Source: Leptospira sp.
GTDB taxonomy: Bacteria > Spirochaetota > Leptospiria > Leptospirales > Leptospiraceae
Assembly (NCBI GenBank): GCA_016742255.1
Contig: JACVCB010000011.1
Coordinates: 43,288-107,287, forward strand
Direction: 5' to 3'
Length of the DNA: 64,000 nt
Under the pieces are notes generated by a model. That model had not been told where the DNA came from, searched no databases, and worked only from the letters and a program-made list of their open reading frames with translations. Within the stretch, counting starts at the first letter, position 1. Every line of letters begins with the position of its first letter. Below, piece by piece: positions 45,943 through 55,556 of this stretch. Both the position numbers and the translations under genes were made by a program.

Positions 45943-48900
45943 TTATGCTCGTTTTTTCAGTTTGTAATACGCAGAAAAACTAGCTGGGATGAAAATTAAG
46001 GAGCCAAAAGTTCCGAACCCTAATCCCCAAGCCAGTGACAATGTCATCGGGATGAGGAGTGGGTCTGATCCTCCAATCGCATATGCTGTCGGAATCATCC
46101 CTGCCATGGTTGTCATCGTTGTTACAAGGATGGGCCTAAACCGTTCCGATGATGCTGTGATGAGCGATTCCAAAAGTCCCTCTCCTTTGGATTGAAATTC
46201 TTCAATCGTATCCACTAACACAATCGAGGCGTTAACAATCACACCAGCAAGACCGATGATACCAATCATTGCAAGAAAACTGAGAGCCTTACCAGAAATC
46301 AAAAATCCAAATACAACACCCACAAATCCGAGAGGGATCGATAATAAGATCAACACAGGTTTTTTGATACTATTAAAGATAATTGCAAGGATTGCAAAAA
46401 TTCCAAAAAAAGCTAACACACCTGCAACTAACAAAGAAACCATTGACTTGGCAGTTTCTTCTTGTTCACCACGAAATTTGATTTTATAACCAGGGTATTT
46501 TTTCCCGATATTTCCAAACTCATCTACAATTTTTCCATTTACGATGGATGAACTTGTAATCGATTCATTTACATCAGCAAGGACTGTAATTGCTTTTTCA
46601 TAGTCATTGTGGTAAAGCGCTTCGATTCCTTGGACAGTCGTTTTTGTTGTGACTGCTGTAATCGGTGTTAGTAGGCCAAATTTATTGGAAATTTGAATGG
46701 AATCTAAATCTTCTATCCCATCTCGAAAACGATCATCATTTTGGATGATGATCCTGACTTCATCTTTTCCTTTTCGTAAGTTAGAAGCTTCCAGACCTTC
46801 CATAGCAGTTCGCACATAATAGGCTGTGATTTCCGTATCAATCCCTGTGATCGCTGATGCAGTATCTTTTACACGGATTTGAATTTCTTCTCTACCTGGT
46901 TTATAATCATCATTGATATTGATGACACCATCTTGTTTTCGAAGAAAGTCCTGCATCTCATTTGAGATTTGTTTTAATGTTTTGTAATCACGGCCTTCAA
47001 TGGCAACGGTAACTGCGGCTCCAATCGGAGGTCCATTCACAACCAAATCCACCATGACTGAAATGGCATTCGGTAATTTTTTTAAATCAGGTTCCAGTTC
47101 TCCAAATATTTCTTGGGCAGTTCTTTTTCGTTCAGTTTCTGGAACAAGTATGATTTGTGCCATTCCCAATTGTTCCCCAATCCGTGTGAGTGGGTCAGTA
47201 GGATCCGTTTGTTGGATGCCAATTTTTAAAATGACACTTTGGACTTCTGATTTTGGAATTTTATCTAAAATGGGTTGGAAATATTGCAATTGTTTGGCGG
47301 TCTCTTGTGCCGAAAAGTCAGGCGGAAATTCTGCTCTTACCAGCACGTAATCAATCCCTTCTTTTGGGAATAGATTGAAGTTCATGAGACCTACTAAGCC
47401 ACAAGATGACAAAAATACGATGAGGATACATCCAAGTGTTATGAATGGTCTTCCTACAACTTTGGTGATAAAATTTGTAAACTTAGTTTTTAAAGACTCA
47501 AATCCATTTTCCAAGATGGAACGAAATCGATCCCTATGTTTGGATCTTTTTTTTGGTTCATTCGAAGTAAACTGTGCATAACGAACAGGCAACAAAAGAA
47601 AAGACTCAAACAGTGATAAAGTCAGCGCAACGATCACCATAAATGGAATCTGCCAAATGAATTTTCCCATGATCCCGGACATAAATGCCATCGGTAAAAA
47701 CGCTGCCACTGTTGTTAGATAAGATCCGATGATAGGAACAAACAATTCACTCGCACCTAAAACAGCTGCTTCTCTTGACTCAAAATTTTTCGAACGATAC
47801 TTATAAATATTTTCAGAGATGATGATACTATTGTCCACGAGCATCCCAAGTGAAATGATGATCCCAAGCATCGAAACTAAGTTAAAGGATACATCAAAGA
47901 TTGGAAATGCAATGGTGGTCGCAAATAATGTCAGTGGTAAAGATAAACTTGTTAAAAGTGAATCTTTAAAACTAAAAAACAAAATGAGTACTACAACAAC
48001 TAAAAACAAACCTTGGAGAGAGTTTGTAATCACCACATCTAGTCGTTTGATTGCTCTTTTTCCTTCATTATTTAATTCCGTAAATTGAATGTTTGCCGGA
48101 ATTTGTTTCTTTAATTCTTCAATTCGACCTTGGACTGCTTCAACCGTTCGAATGATGTCAGCACTGTCTTTTTTAATGATTTGTAAAACATAAGCAGGCT
48201 CACCATTGACTACTGCGAGCACACGTGGTCTTTCATACGTATCTTTTACATTGGCAACTTGCGAAAGTAAAATTGAATTTCCCGTTTCATTCGAACGAAT
48301 TGGTATGTTTTTGATATCATTGATTTCAGCAATCTCTCCAGTCACACGAATGTCTTGTGTGATGGGTCTTAAAAAAGAACCTGCAGGAACACTGATATTA
48401 CGTTTGGAAATTGCATTGATGATATCAGAAAATCCAATGGTATATCGTTTTTTTAAATCTGGATCAACACGTATCCGCCATTCTTCTTTCCGTTTTCCAA
48501 ACGCATCAACTCGAGAAACTCCAGAAACTTTTCGCATCTCATCTTCAATGAAACGCCCCATCTCTTGTAATTCCATTTCATCCATTGCACCATGGATTGC
48601 GATTTCCAAAACAGGAAAGTTCGAACTCTTTTGTTCCGTGACAATTGGTCGATCCTTTACTTGAGTAGGTAAATTGGTAACACGGTCAACAGCACGACGA
48701 ATGTCATTTACAACACCATCAGGGTTATTATGTTCTAAATCGATTTTGATGCTGATATCGGATTCGGAATTTCGAGAAATGGAACGAACTGAATCAAGCC
48801 CTTCTACTTCGCGTAACTTCTCTTCAATGGGAATCGTTACTTTTTTTTCCACATCCACAGGGCTTGCACCAGGATAGACAGTGAGAACACGCACTTGGCG

Positions 48901-49029
48901 AAAGTTGACGCGAGGGAATGCTTCCCGTTTCATAGAAAGAACGGAAATGATCCCCGCAAGAAACAAAAATATAAAAACCAAGTTTGCAACTAACGGTTTA
49001 TAAACAAAAAAATGGATAACTTTTCTCAT
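45943..49029 (-). CDS. RND-family efflux transporter, inner-membrane pump
   Basis: This 1028-residue protein has the RND architecture: TM1 (ANLVFIFLFLAGIISVLSMK), a porter domain (VTIPIEEKLREVEGLDSVRS), six helices, a second porter domain and six more helices. In TM4 the motif reads ISLGMLVDNSIIISENIYKY, with one aspartate where AcrB has a pair. It is the HAE-type pattern of hydrophobic-compound exporters, driven by protons. No periplasmic adaptor or outer-membrane channel gene is adjacent, so it must use unlinked partners or act alone. The ATG is at 49029. Confidence 0.92.
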   Translation of the reverse strand: MRKVIHFFVYKPLVANLVFIFLFLAGIISVLSMKREAFPRVNFRQVRVLTVYPGASPVDVEKKVTIPIEEKLREVEGLDSVRSISRNSESDISIKIDLEHNNPDGVVNDIRRAVDRVTNLPTQVKDRPIVTEQKSSNFPVLEIAIHGAMDEMELQEMGRFIEDEMRKVSGVSRVDAFGKRKEEWRIRVDPDLKKRYTIGFSDIINAISKRNISVPAGSFLRPITQDIRVTGEIAEINDIKNIPIRSNETGNSILLSQVANVKDTYERPRVLAVVNGEPAYVLQIIKKDSADIIRTVEAVQGRIEELKKQIPANIQFTELNNEGKRAIKRLDVVITNSLQGLFLVVVVLILFFSFKDSLLTSLSLPLTLFATTIAFPIFDVSFNLVSMLGIIISLGMLVDNSIIISENIYKYRSKNFESREAAVLGASELFVPIIGSYLTTVAAFLPMAFMSGIMGKFIWQIPFMVIVALTLSLFESFLLLPVRYAQFTSNEPKKRSKHRDRFRSILENGFESLKTKFTNFITKVVGRPFITLGCILIVFLSSCGLVGLMNFNLFPKEGIDYVLVRAEFPPDFSAQETAKQLQYFQPILDKIPKSEVQSVILKIGIQQTDPTDPLTRIGEQLGMAQIILVPETERKRTAQEIFGELEPDLKKLPNAISVMVDLVVNGPPIGAAVTVAIEGRDYKTLKQISNEMQDFLRKQDGVININDDYKPGREEIQIRVKDTASAITGIDTEITAYYVRTAMEGLEASNLRKGKDEVRIIIQNDDRFRDGIEDLDSIQISNKFGLLTPITAVTTKTTVQGIEALYHNDYEKAITVLADVNESITSSSIVNGKIVDEFGNIGKKYPGYKIKFRGEQEETAKSMVSLLVAGVLAFFGIFAILAIIFNSIKKPVLILLSIPLGFVGVVFGFLISGKALSFLAMIGIIGLAGVIVNASIVLVDTIEEFQSKGEGLLESLITASSERFRPILVTTMTTMAGMIPTAYAIGGSDPLLIPMTLSLAWGLGFGTFGSLIFIPASFSAYYKLKKRA

Positions 49030-49091
49030 AAGAACACTATTGAATACGAAATATTAAGATATTGACCAGTGAGTCAAGATGATTAGGAAAT

Positions 49092-49766
49092 TTATTGACC
49101 TTTATTTCCAGATTCCCGTTCTTTTATGACGGTTTCGATCACTTCTACAAATACGGAAGTGTCCTGTGCACCACTCACTGCGTATTTCCCGCCAATGATA
49201 AAATACGGAACCCCACTAATCCCATTTTGGTGATAATATTGGATTTCCTGTTGGATATCGTTTTTCAATTTGGTATCTGAATAAATGGTCTCAAATAAAT
49301 TTCTATCTTTGTAAACGGGTTCGGCAACCTTCCAAACTGTTTCTTTGTCACTTAAGTCCAATGCTTCTGCGAAATTTGCAGCAAAAAACCTTTCCACTAA
49401 ATCCTGTTGTGCTTCCAAAGTGGGAAGGGCAGAAACAAGTGCATGTAAAACCAAAGTGTTTGTTGCCTTAGGAATTTTTTGGAATTGAAACTGAATTCCT
49501 ACATCGTTTCCAATGTCAGTCAGTCGTTTCCAAGCTCCATCCAATCGATCTAAACTTCCAAATTTTTGTGTTAGGTGTAGTTTATAGTCAATCCCCTCTT
49601 CTGGAATTTCGGGTGATAACTGAAATGGTCTCCATCGAATTTCAGGAGTGATGGTATTCCCTACAATTTGTAGCGCTTTTTCTAATTTCTTTTTGCCTAC
49701 ATAACACCAAGGACAGGCTACATCGGAAACGATATCAATTGGAAATAATTCAGAGTTGGTTGACAT
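49092..49766 (-). CDS. DsbA-family (FrnE-like) oxidoreductase
   Basis: This 224-residue cytosolic thioredoxin-fold protein has an active-site motif VACPWCYVGKKKLE (C18, C21). A helical insertion follows, and a cis-proline loop SGVPYFIIGGKYAVSGAQ. This is the FrnE/2-hydroxychromene isomerase-like branch of the DsbA family, acting in thiol-disulfide exchange or stress defence. There is no signal peptide. It lies 62 bases upstream of the RND pump on the same strand and may share its transcript. Confidence 0.9.
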   Translation of the reverse strand: MSTNSELFPIDIVSDVACPWCYVGKKKLEKALQIVGNTITPEIRWRPFQLSPEIPEEGIDYKLHLTQKFGSLDRLDGAWKRLTDIGNDVGIQFQFQKIPKATNTLVLHALVSALPTLEAQQDLVERFFAANFAEALDLSDKETVWKVAEPVYKDRNLFETIYSDTKLKNDIQQEIQYYHQNGISGVPYFIIGGKYAVSGAQDTSVFVEVIETVIKERESGNKGQ

Positions 49767-49818
49767 TTTAGATTAGACTCCAATTCATAATGGGAATGAT
49801 TCTATATCCAGGAAAAAG

Positions 49819-51003
49819 ATGAAACATAGTAGAGAAAGTTTTTTAAAAAAAAGTTTAGCGATTGGCAGTATCATTTCGTTTCCGTCCTTACAAAAAAGCC
49901 TATATGCCTTTGGGAGTGAAGAGAATCAAAAACACAGGGAAAATCCAATCGCATATGCAGAATCCCTAGGTTACACAAACCCTATCGATCAAATTTTGCT
50001 GACGGCTATTCTTGCACCAAACTCTCATAATTCTCAACCTTGGAAATTCAAAAAAACCTCAGATTCTGAGTTTTATCTATATGGTGATGGAGACAAACAG
50101 TTACCAGAGATTGATCCTATCAATCGTCAATTTTACCATACACAAGGTTGTTTTTTAGAACTCTGTCACCTAACAGCAGATTCATTAATGTTTGATACTA
50201 CGATCAAACTTTTTCCGAATGGAAAACCAAAATCAAATTCATTTTCCAAAACTCCAATTGCGAAGGTATCGATCCAACCAAAAACAAAATGTGTGCATGA
50301 CTTTGTGTTTTCTGGTATTAACAAAAGGAGGATGAATCGATCTGTTTACTCTGGTGAACTTATCGGAAATGCAGAACTTGAAGAAATACAATCCTTGGCT
50401 CGACCCTTTCTTCAAAACATACGTTGGACAAATGATCCTACTTTAATGAATTCCATCTTACCAATACTAGACGAAGCGTTTGCCATGGAAACCAATCGTT
50501 ATGAATCTAATGAACTCAATCGCAAATGGTTTCGTTTAACGGAAGAATCTATGTTAACAATCCGAGATGGATTAACGTTGGAAGGAAACGGATTATCTGG
50601 TCTCAAACTTTGGTTCGCTAAAAAATTCTTTGTGGATTTATCTAAGGAAGCTTGGCATTCTGAAGATTCCAAAAATGCCGGAATTCAAATGTTTCGTTCA
50701 CAAGTGTATTCTTCAAAAGCGCTAGTATTTTTTTTGTCAGAGGGAAAGGACGATGAAACCACTTGGATCCAGACAGGAAGAGATTTTATGCGTTATACAT
50801 TGTCATGCGCTGTCAAAAACATTGCTTTCCATACGATGAACCAAGCAGTGGAAGATTATCCTGAGAGCCGAGTATTTACAAAAAAATTAAAAGAAATTTT
50901 AAAACTAAAACCAAACGAGGAAATCCAATTGATTGCAAGGCTTGGTAGGAGTTCTTATCAGTTTGATTCTCTCAGAAGAGATTTAAAAAGTTTTCTGTTG
51001 TAA
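49819..51003 (+). CDS. Acg-type nitroreductase-family protein
   Basis: This 394-residue protein has a possible export signal (FLKKSLAIGSIISFPSLQKS, without a twin arginine). A nitroreductase-like domain follows with AILAPNSHNSQPWKFK, NKRRMNRSVYSGE and LSCAVKNIAFHTMNQAV. This pattern fits the Acg family of mycobacteria, large flavin-binding nitroreductase relatives thought to sequester FMN rather than reduce substrates. It is divergent from the DsbA-like gene and convergent with the EAL gene. Export is uncertain. Confidence 0.78.
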   Translation: MKHSRESFLKKSLAIGSIISFPSLQKSLYAFGSEENQKHRENPIAYAESLGYTNPIDQILLTAILAPNSHNSQPWKFKKTSDSEFYLYGDGDKQLPEIDPINRQFYHTQGCFLELCHLTADSLMFDTTIKLFPNGKPKSNSFSKTPIAKVSIQPKTKCVHDFVFSGINKRRMNRSVYSGELIGNAELEEIQSLARPFLQNIRWTNDPTLMNSILPILDEAFAMETNRYESNELNRKWFRLTEESMLTIRDGLTLEGNGLSGLKLWFAKKFFVDLSKEAWHSEDSKNAGIQMFRSQVYSSKALVFFLSEGKDDETTWIQTGRDFMRYTLSCAVKNIAFHTMNQAVEDYPESRVFTKKLKEILKLKPNEEIQLIARLGRSSYQFDSLRRDLKSFLL

Positions 51004-51008
51004 ATGAA

Positions 51009-51812
51009 TTACGAAAGGGAAGGAAATTGAATTTCGCCAGCGGATTCAAACGCTGGTTTTGAAAATAAATACCCTTGGTATAAATGAATCCCCATATCAA
51101 CTAACACTTTCAATTCTTCCACAGTCTCCACACCTTCTGCAATGACGCGAATCCCAATCTCATGACAAACATCGGCGATAGCTTTCGTGAGTTTTCTGGC
51201 AACGGAATTGGTATGGATATTTCGAATGAGTTCCATATCTAATTTGATCAGATCTGGTTGGAATTTGGCAAGGAGGTTCAGACCTGAATACCCTGATCCA
51301 AAATCATCGATCGCAGTCAAAAACCCATACTTTTGGTAGGCTTTAAAGATATTGATGATATGATTGTGGTCTTGGACTTCTTCTCCCTCAGTTAGTTCGA
51401 AGACCAATCGATTCAAAGGAAAATTGTATTCACGACTTGCTTCCAAAGTGGTGCGGATACAGGTCTCCGGTTGGTACACAGCATTGGGGAGAAAATTAAT
51501 ATTGAGTAAAGCTGGTATTTGGATTTGGCTTGCGAGTTGGATGGCTTTGATCCGACAAGACTGGTCAAATTGGTATCGATTGGTTTGGTTTACTTTGGAG
51601 AGAATCGAATAGGCTGATTCCCCTTGTGTCCCTCGAACCAATGCTTCATGTGAATAAATTTTCTTTTGGTTCCAATCAATGATGGGTTGGAATGCCATTG
51701 AGAAGGCAAAGTCCAATCCAGCACCACTCCGGCATTCGGCACAACTGTATAACTTAGGCACTTTTCCATTGGGAGTGTCAATTAACTGAGCTTCAGGAAA
51801 ACTTGGTCTCAT
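51009..51812 (-). CDS. stand-alone EAL cyclic-di-GMP phosphodiesterase
   Basis: This 267-residue protein consists of a short N-terminal lead containing SCAECRSGAG and a full EAL domain. The catalytic set appears complete: HEALVRG, LLNINFLP, FELTEGEEV, AIDDFGSGYSGLNLL, LIKLDMELIR, IAEGVETVEEL and YQGYLFSKP. It should hydrolyse cyclic di-GMP to pGpG in the cytoplasm. There is no sensor domain apart from the two N-terminal cysteines, which could bind metal or respond to redox (inference). Confidence 0.93.
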   Translation of the reverse strand: MRPSFPEAQLIDTPNGKVPKLYSCAECRSGAGLDFAFSMAFQPIIDWNQKKIYSHEALVRGTQGESAYSILSKVNQTNRYQFDQSCRIKAIQLASQIQIPALLNINFLPNAVYQPETCIRTTLEASREYNFPLNRLVFELTEGEEVQDHNHIINIFKAYQKYGFLTAIDDFGSGYSGLNLLAKFQPDLIKLDMELIRNIHTNSVARKLTKAIADVCHEIGIRVIAEGVETVEELKVLVDMGIHLYQGYLFSKPAFESAGEIQFPSLS

Positions 51813-51869
51813 CTTTTTAGGTTACCCAATTTAGACGGTATCGTCTAGTTTGCAACTTTGTTTTAAAAA

Positions 51870-52832
51870 TTAAAATTTAGGAAGTTTCATCACAAGATAC
51901 CAAGTGACAACTAAAAATTGAAAGAAAGATGTTACGAATAAAATGGTATATGGTTTTGCCTTTACGGCTTTTAAAGAACCAATCCTTGCGCCAAAGATCC
52001 CTCCAAAACTGCCAATGAGTGCGAGTTCCCAATGCAATTTTCCAAGGATTAGGAATTGTACTGTGGTTCCAAATGAGGTAAGAAAAATTCCTAGAAAGGA
52101 TGTAGCAACGGCTTCTACAGGGCTCATTCGAAAATAATAAATAAATAATGGAACTGCTAAAAATCCTCCACCCACTCCGAACAAAGAAGAGAATAAACCA
52201 AAAAAAACACCTGCGAGTAAAACGACGAAAATTGATTGTTTCGTAAAATGAAATTCCGATGCCCCATGGGAAACAGAAGTTGTGTTCGTTTTAGAATCTG
52301 TTGCTGTTTGTGCACTCTCTTGTTTTACGACATGATTTTGATTTTCTAAGGATAAACTTTTATAGTAAAGTTTCCTTTTATTGAATGCAGTGAATAAATT
52401 ATAAATCGCAAGTAATCCCACAAAAATTGTAAACACAAACAAATATACAAATTCAGACAACGGAATTCCGTAATACAGTTGTTTACCGAGAGCCGTATCT
52501 TCAAACCTTCCAAATGCTAATGCTGAATATTGTGCTGATGGTATGGAGGTAATGAGCAATAAAAACCCTTGTTTCCAGCGAATTTTGTCATTTTTAAAAT
52601 AAACATACAACCCAGACAAAGCAGATATTGGCATTTGTGCAAGTGATACGGCAACTGCTTGAACAGCAGTTAGATGAAAGAAGCTATGAAAAAAGGGAGT
52701 GTAAATAAAACCTCCTCCCAAACCAAGGAAGGAGGCTAAAAACCCAACAAAAAATCCAACGCTAAAAACTACAAAAATCCCGGGCCAAAATCCCCAGGCA
52801 AAGTGGTTAAAAATTTGAAAGGTTTCTTCCAA
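51870..52832 (-). CDS. TSUP (TauE/SafE) membrane transporter
   Basis: This 320-residue membrane protein has two related halves, each opening with the TSUP glycine motif: LASFLGLGGGFIYTPFF and FSSLFGVGGGFLAVPLF. About eight helices are visible, and a polar cytoplasmic loop lies between the halves (LENQNHVVKQESAQTATDSK). The family exports or imports sulfite, sulfoacetate or related anions, and the exact substrate cannot be read. It lies five bases after the small lipoprotein gene on the same strand. Confidence 0.9.
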   Translation of the reverse strand: MEETFQIFNHFAWGFWPGIFVVFSVGFFVGFLASFLGLGGGFIYTPFFHSFFHLTAVQAVAVSLAQMPISALSGLYVYFKNDKIRWKQGFLLLITSIPSAQYSALAFGRFEDTALGKQLYYGIPLSEFVYLFVFTIFVGLLAIYNLFTAFNKRKLYYKSLSLENQNHVVKQESAQTATDSKTNTTSVSHGASEFHFTKQSIFVVLLAGVFFGLFSSLFGVGGGFLAVPLFIYYFRMSPVEAVATSFLGIFLTSFGTTVQFLILGKLHWELALIGSFGGIFGARIGSLKAVKAKPYTILFVTSFFQFLVVTWYLVMKLPKF

Positions 52833-52837
52833 GTGGA

Positions 52838-53416
52838 TTAAAAATGTTCTTTTGCGTCTTCAAAGAACTTGAATGTCATACGTTCAAATACTTCTTTCTC
52901 AGTCGCTGTCTCAAAGTTGTACCATGAGATTGGAACAAATAAAAGCCATTGTGCATAATTCCGAAAGATGTGGTAATCATAAGTACCAACTTTTTTCCCA
53001 TCTTTGTATAGTATGTACTGAACGTCGTAACCATCTTGTGTAGACCATGCTGGAAGTAGAGTTGCAGTAAGAGTTGAAACTCCTAAAAATGCAGTCGCTA
53101 CAGGTGTGGGTGATCGGTAATTTACTTTTACATTTACCAAATAACCAACCTTAGGTACATCAACACCTTCCACAGTTTTTTTAAATCTGGTTTTGTTTTC
53201 GAAGTAATTTTTTAAAGCTTCTCTTCCTCCTAAATTGAGTTGGGGAAATGTTGGTAGAACATATACAAAATTTGTGTCTAATGTTTTTTCTTCCGAAGGA
53301 AGGGGCAAAATTTTAGGATAATCTTTGTAGCTGATAATACAATTTGACACCAACAGGAAACTCAATACCACACCTGTGATGAATACAATATTTGATTTAG
53401 TTTTGGCTATGGTCAT
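52838..53416 (-). CDS. putative lipoprotein, unknown function
   Basis: This 192-residue protein has the signal KTKSNIVFITGVVLSFLLVSNC, with lipidation likely at C26. The mature part contains FPQLNLGGREALKNYFENKT, VGYLVNVKVNYRSPT and an AQWLLFVPISWYNFETATEK segment. I do not recognise the family. The frame is open to 53434, but ATG 53416 has an excellent GAGGAGGG Shine-Dalgarno seven bases upstream. It overlaps the end of the zinc-ribbon-like gene by 20 bases and is followed closely by the TSUP gene. Confidence 0.75.
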   Translation of the reverse strand: MTIAKTKSNIVFITGVVLSFLLVSNCIISYKDYPKILPLPSEEKTLDTNFVYVLPTFPQLNLGGREALKNYFENKTRFKKTVEGVDVPKVGYLVNVKVNYRSPTPVATAFLGVSTLTATLLPAWSTQDGYDVQYILYKDGKKVGTYDYHIFRNYAQWLLFVPISWYNFETATEKEVFERMTFKFFEDAKEHF

Positions 53417-53837
53417 GTAAACCCTCCTCGTCATGCCTTCTTTCTAATTCTTCGTATAATTCTTCCTGGTCTTCCGTATAAAACAATTCATATCCGATGC
53501 GCAAACATACAGGATCATCTTCCATTGAAACATTACTTGGTAAAATCAAGTTCATCACATAAAAGGTATTCGATTCTGCTTCTTCCAGAAACAATTCTGT
53601 TGCGTCCCATTCATCAAATTCTTCTACATCTGGTTTACGAAATTCCTTTAGGATTTCATCAAATGATTCTGTTATGTAGTTAAATTCGCCTGATTCGCTA
53701 TCGATGATGAATTGGACATGGTGGCAACCAGGGCCCTCTTCTTCGAGCGGACTTAAAACCATACTTCCGCAGGCAGGGCAATGAATTGTTGGGTCGATGG
53801 CACCACTTGGCCAGTTAATGTTGATGGTTTCGATCAT
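53397..53837 (-). CDS. acidic protein with possible zinc ribbon
   Basis: This 146-residue very acidic cytosolic protein begins with a potential metal site, IHCPACGSMV followed by GPGCHHVQF, and continues with Asp/Glu-rich helices (EFDEWDATELFLEEAES, EDQEELYEELERRHDEEG). I do not recognise the family. It is the first gene of a likely three-gene unit with the overlapping lipoprotein gene and the TSUP transporter. Confidence 0.68.
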   Translation of the reverse strand: MIETININWPSGAIDPTIHCPACGSMVLSPLEEEGPGCHHVQFIIDSESGEFNYITESFDEILKEFRKPDVEEFDEWDATELFLEEAESNTFYVMNLILPSNVSMEDDPVCLRIGYELFYTEDQEELYEELERRHDEEGLHDHSQN

Positions 53838-53998
53838 AACTTACGAACCTCGAGTTCCCATGATAAGGACTTCACTTGTTTAGGAAACCTGAATTTGTTA
53901 CTCTTGGATTAAATTTGAACCTTCTGAATCCAAACAGTTACAAAAAAAGAGATAGGGTTTGCCTAAAAAATGGGATTGTAAAATGAATTAAAAAAAGA

Positions 53999-54412
53999 AT
54001 GGGAATAACTGCTGAATACCAATCTGCCTTCGCTTCCAGTTTTCAGGAATTTTTTGGAAATGCAAAAGACATTGGATGGGAATTATACCACCTCAGCTCC
54101 GAACCAGAGAATGATTTTCCTTCTTGGTTAACCTTCACCATACGAAATCCGTTAGGTGGTAGAGCATTAGTCTTTCGTTACCACCATTTGGAACATAAAT
54201 TTTATGCACATTTAAAAGTCCAAGTGATCCCTGGAGAAGAAAATTGGAGTCTCGATCAGTTGTTCCATAAAAAAGGTTACACTGATTTAGATGCTGATGA
54301 CATTTTATCGTCTGGTGGTGAATGGCTGTTTCATTCCTTGGCCAGACATTATTTTGGCATCATCATCTCCTATTGTCCACGGATACTGGAACCTGATTAT
54401 TTTTTAGATTGA
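53999..54412 (+). CDS. hypothetical cytosolic protein
   Basis: This 137-residue protein has no signal or membrane segment and is rich in aromatics (GWELYHLSSEPENDFPSWLT, ALVFRYHHLEHKFYAHLKV, GEWLFHSLARHYFGIIISYC). I do not recognise the family. The upstream 160 bases hold no other gene. Its 3' end overlaps the convergent YihY-type gene by 16 bases. ATG 53999 is preceded by AAAAAAAGA, a weak ribosome site. Confidence 0.6.
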   Translation: MGITAEYQSAFASSFQEFFGNAKDIGWELYHLSSEPENDFPSWLTFTIRNPLGGRALVFRYHHLEHKFYAHLKVQVIPGEENWSLDQLFHKKGYTDLDADDILSSGGEWLFHSLARHYFGIIISYCPRILEPDYFLD

Positions 54413-55233
54413 GATTTTTTCTTTCGATCATCCGAAAGAACTTGGTTCCACAAAAATCCCCAGATAAAAAATGTAGAGTTGATGTATGTATACAACATCA
54501 GTACTACCATTTTTGAAATTAAATCATACGCCAAAGAATAGTTCACACCAACGTTTTTCATTTTTAAATAAAATTGAAATCCAAAACTCATACCAAGAAC
54601 AAGTAATGAAGCAAAAATAGCTCCTGGTAAATTTTCCTTTAACGTTGTTTTTGCTTTTGTGATATAAGCATAATAAAAAGTAAATAAACCAATGCTATAT
54701 GGCAAAATGATGAGAGAAACTGAAAGATAAGGACTGTTTCTAAAAAAAGAAAACCGAAATGAACGGTATAACATTCGTTCAATGGAAACGATTCCATATG
54801 TCAGATAAAAATACAATACAAGTAAAACAAGTGAGATCACAAGGAGTCGAAAGTTAATCCATTGAGATGCAATAAACCCAACTTGAGTTTCATCCCTGGA
54901 AATGAATCGTAGTGCTTTGGAAATGGTTCCAAATATGGTCAAACTTGAAAAAAAGGAAATCGCGATACTAATCGCGATGACATTATAACTTTTTACCTTT
55001 GTTAGGTTTTCAACACTTTTGTCGATGGGTTGGAAAATGGGGGCTGGTAAAAATTTCCCAATTTGGTCCGTCATCAAATTGATGGTTTTTGGATCTTGGA
55101 GTAACCCAAGTAGGGTCACAAATACAACCAGTAAGGGAAATAGGGTCAAAAGAAAGGTAAAGGAAAGTTCAGAGGCAAGGCCATGGACATCATACAAATA
55201 CACTTCACTGAAAAATCGACGGATCCGTTTCAT
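54397..55233 (-). CDS. YihY/BrkB-family membrane protein
   Basis: This 278-residue inner-membrane protein has about six helices and the family signature near the N-terminus (DVHGLASELSFTFLLTLFPL), with a later TLKENLPGAIFASLLVLGMS. It was long misnamed ribonuclease BN. The function is unsettled. A basic tail (DRKKKSQSKK) ends the chain. It is divergent from the 53-residue gene at 55344. Confidence 0.88.
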   Translation of the reverse strand: MKRIRRFFSEVYLYDVHGLASELSFTFLLTLFPLLVVFVTLLGLLQDPKTINLMTDQIGKFLPAPIFQPIDKSVENLTKVKSYNVIAISIAISFFSSLTIFGTISKALRFISRDETQVGFIASQWINFRLLVISLVLLVLYFYLTYGIVSIERMLYRSFRFSFFRNSPYLSVSLIILPYSIGLFTFYYAYITKAKTTLKENLPGAIFASLLVLGMSFGFQFYLKMKNVGVNYSLAYDLISKMVVLMLYTYINSTFFIWGFLWNQVLSDDRKKKSQSKK

Positions 55234-55343
55234 GCGGTCAGTTTGCCAGTTGTCTGTATTTTTGTCTTATTTTTCTTGCCCTCTCCTAACTTACGGAAAC
55301 TCTGGAAGAATCTCAGTGACGTACCTAAAAGGGGAAAACTTCC

Positions 55344-55505
55344 ATGTCAGAAGAAAAAGAAAAGAAGAACAAAAAAATCGCGAAAATGACGGTCGAGGAA
55401 ATTGACTCTGCCATTAAAAAGTCGGTTGAAACCATGAACGGCGAATCAAGCCTTTATGTGAAACACCTTCGCGAAAGAAAGGCGGAACTCCTAGCCAAGA
55501 AATAA
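55344..55505 (+). CDS. 53-residue charged protein, unknown function
   Basis: This short frame encodes 53 residues rich in Lys and Glu: an opening MSEEKEKKNKKIAKMTVEEI, then a helix with DSAIKKSVETMNG and a final KHLRERKAELLAKK. AAAAGGGG lies a few bases before the ATG at 55344. The amphipathic helix composition and clean spacing argue for a real small cytosolic protein. A terminator-like hairpin follows 20 bases after the stop. The family is not recognised. Confidence 0.65.
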   Translation: MSEEKEKKNKKIAKMTVEEIDSAIKKSVETMNGESSLYVKHLRERKAELLAKK

Positions 55506-55525
55506 GGTTAGTCTCTCCTAAATTC

Positions 55526-55546
55526 CCCGCCGAAACGGCGGGTTTT
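55526..55546 (+). terminator. GC-rich terminator directly before ABC-F gene
   Basis: CCCGCCG-AAA-CGGCGGG is a perfect 7-bp GC stem with a three-base loop followed by TTTT. It ends 11 bases before the TTG start of the ABC-F gene, so it either ends the small gene's transcript or attenuates the ABC-F operon. Confidence 0.75.
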
Positions 55547-55556
55547 CGCAAACGCT

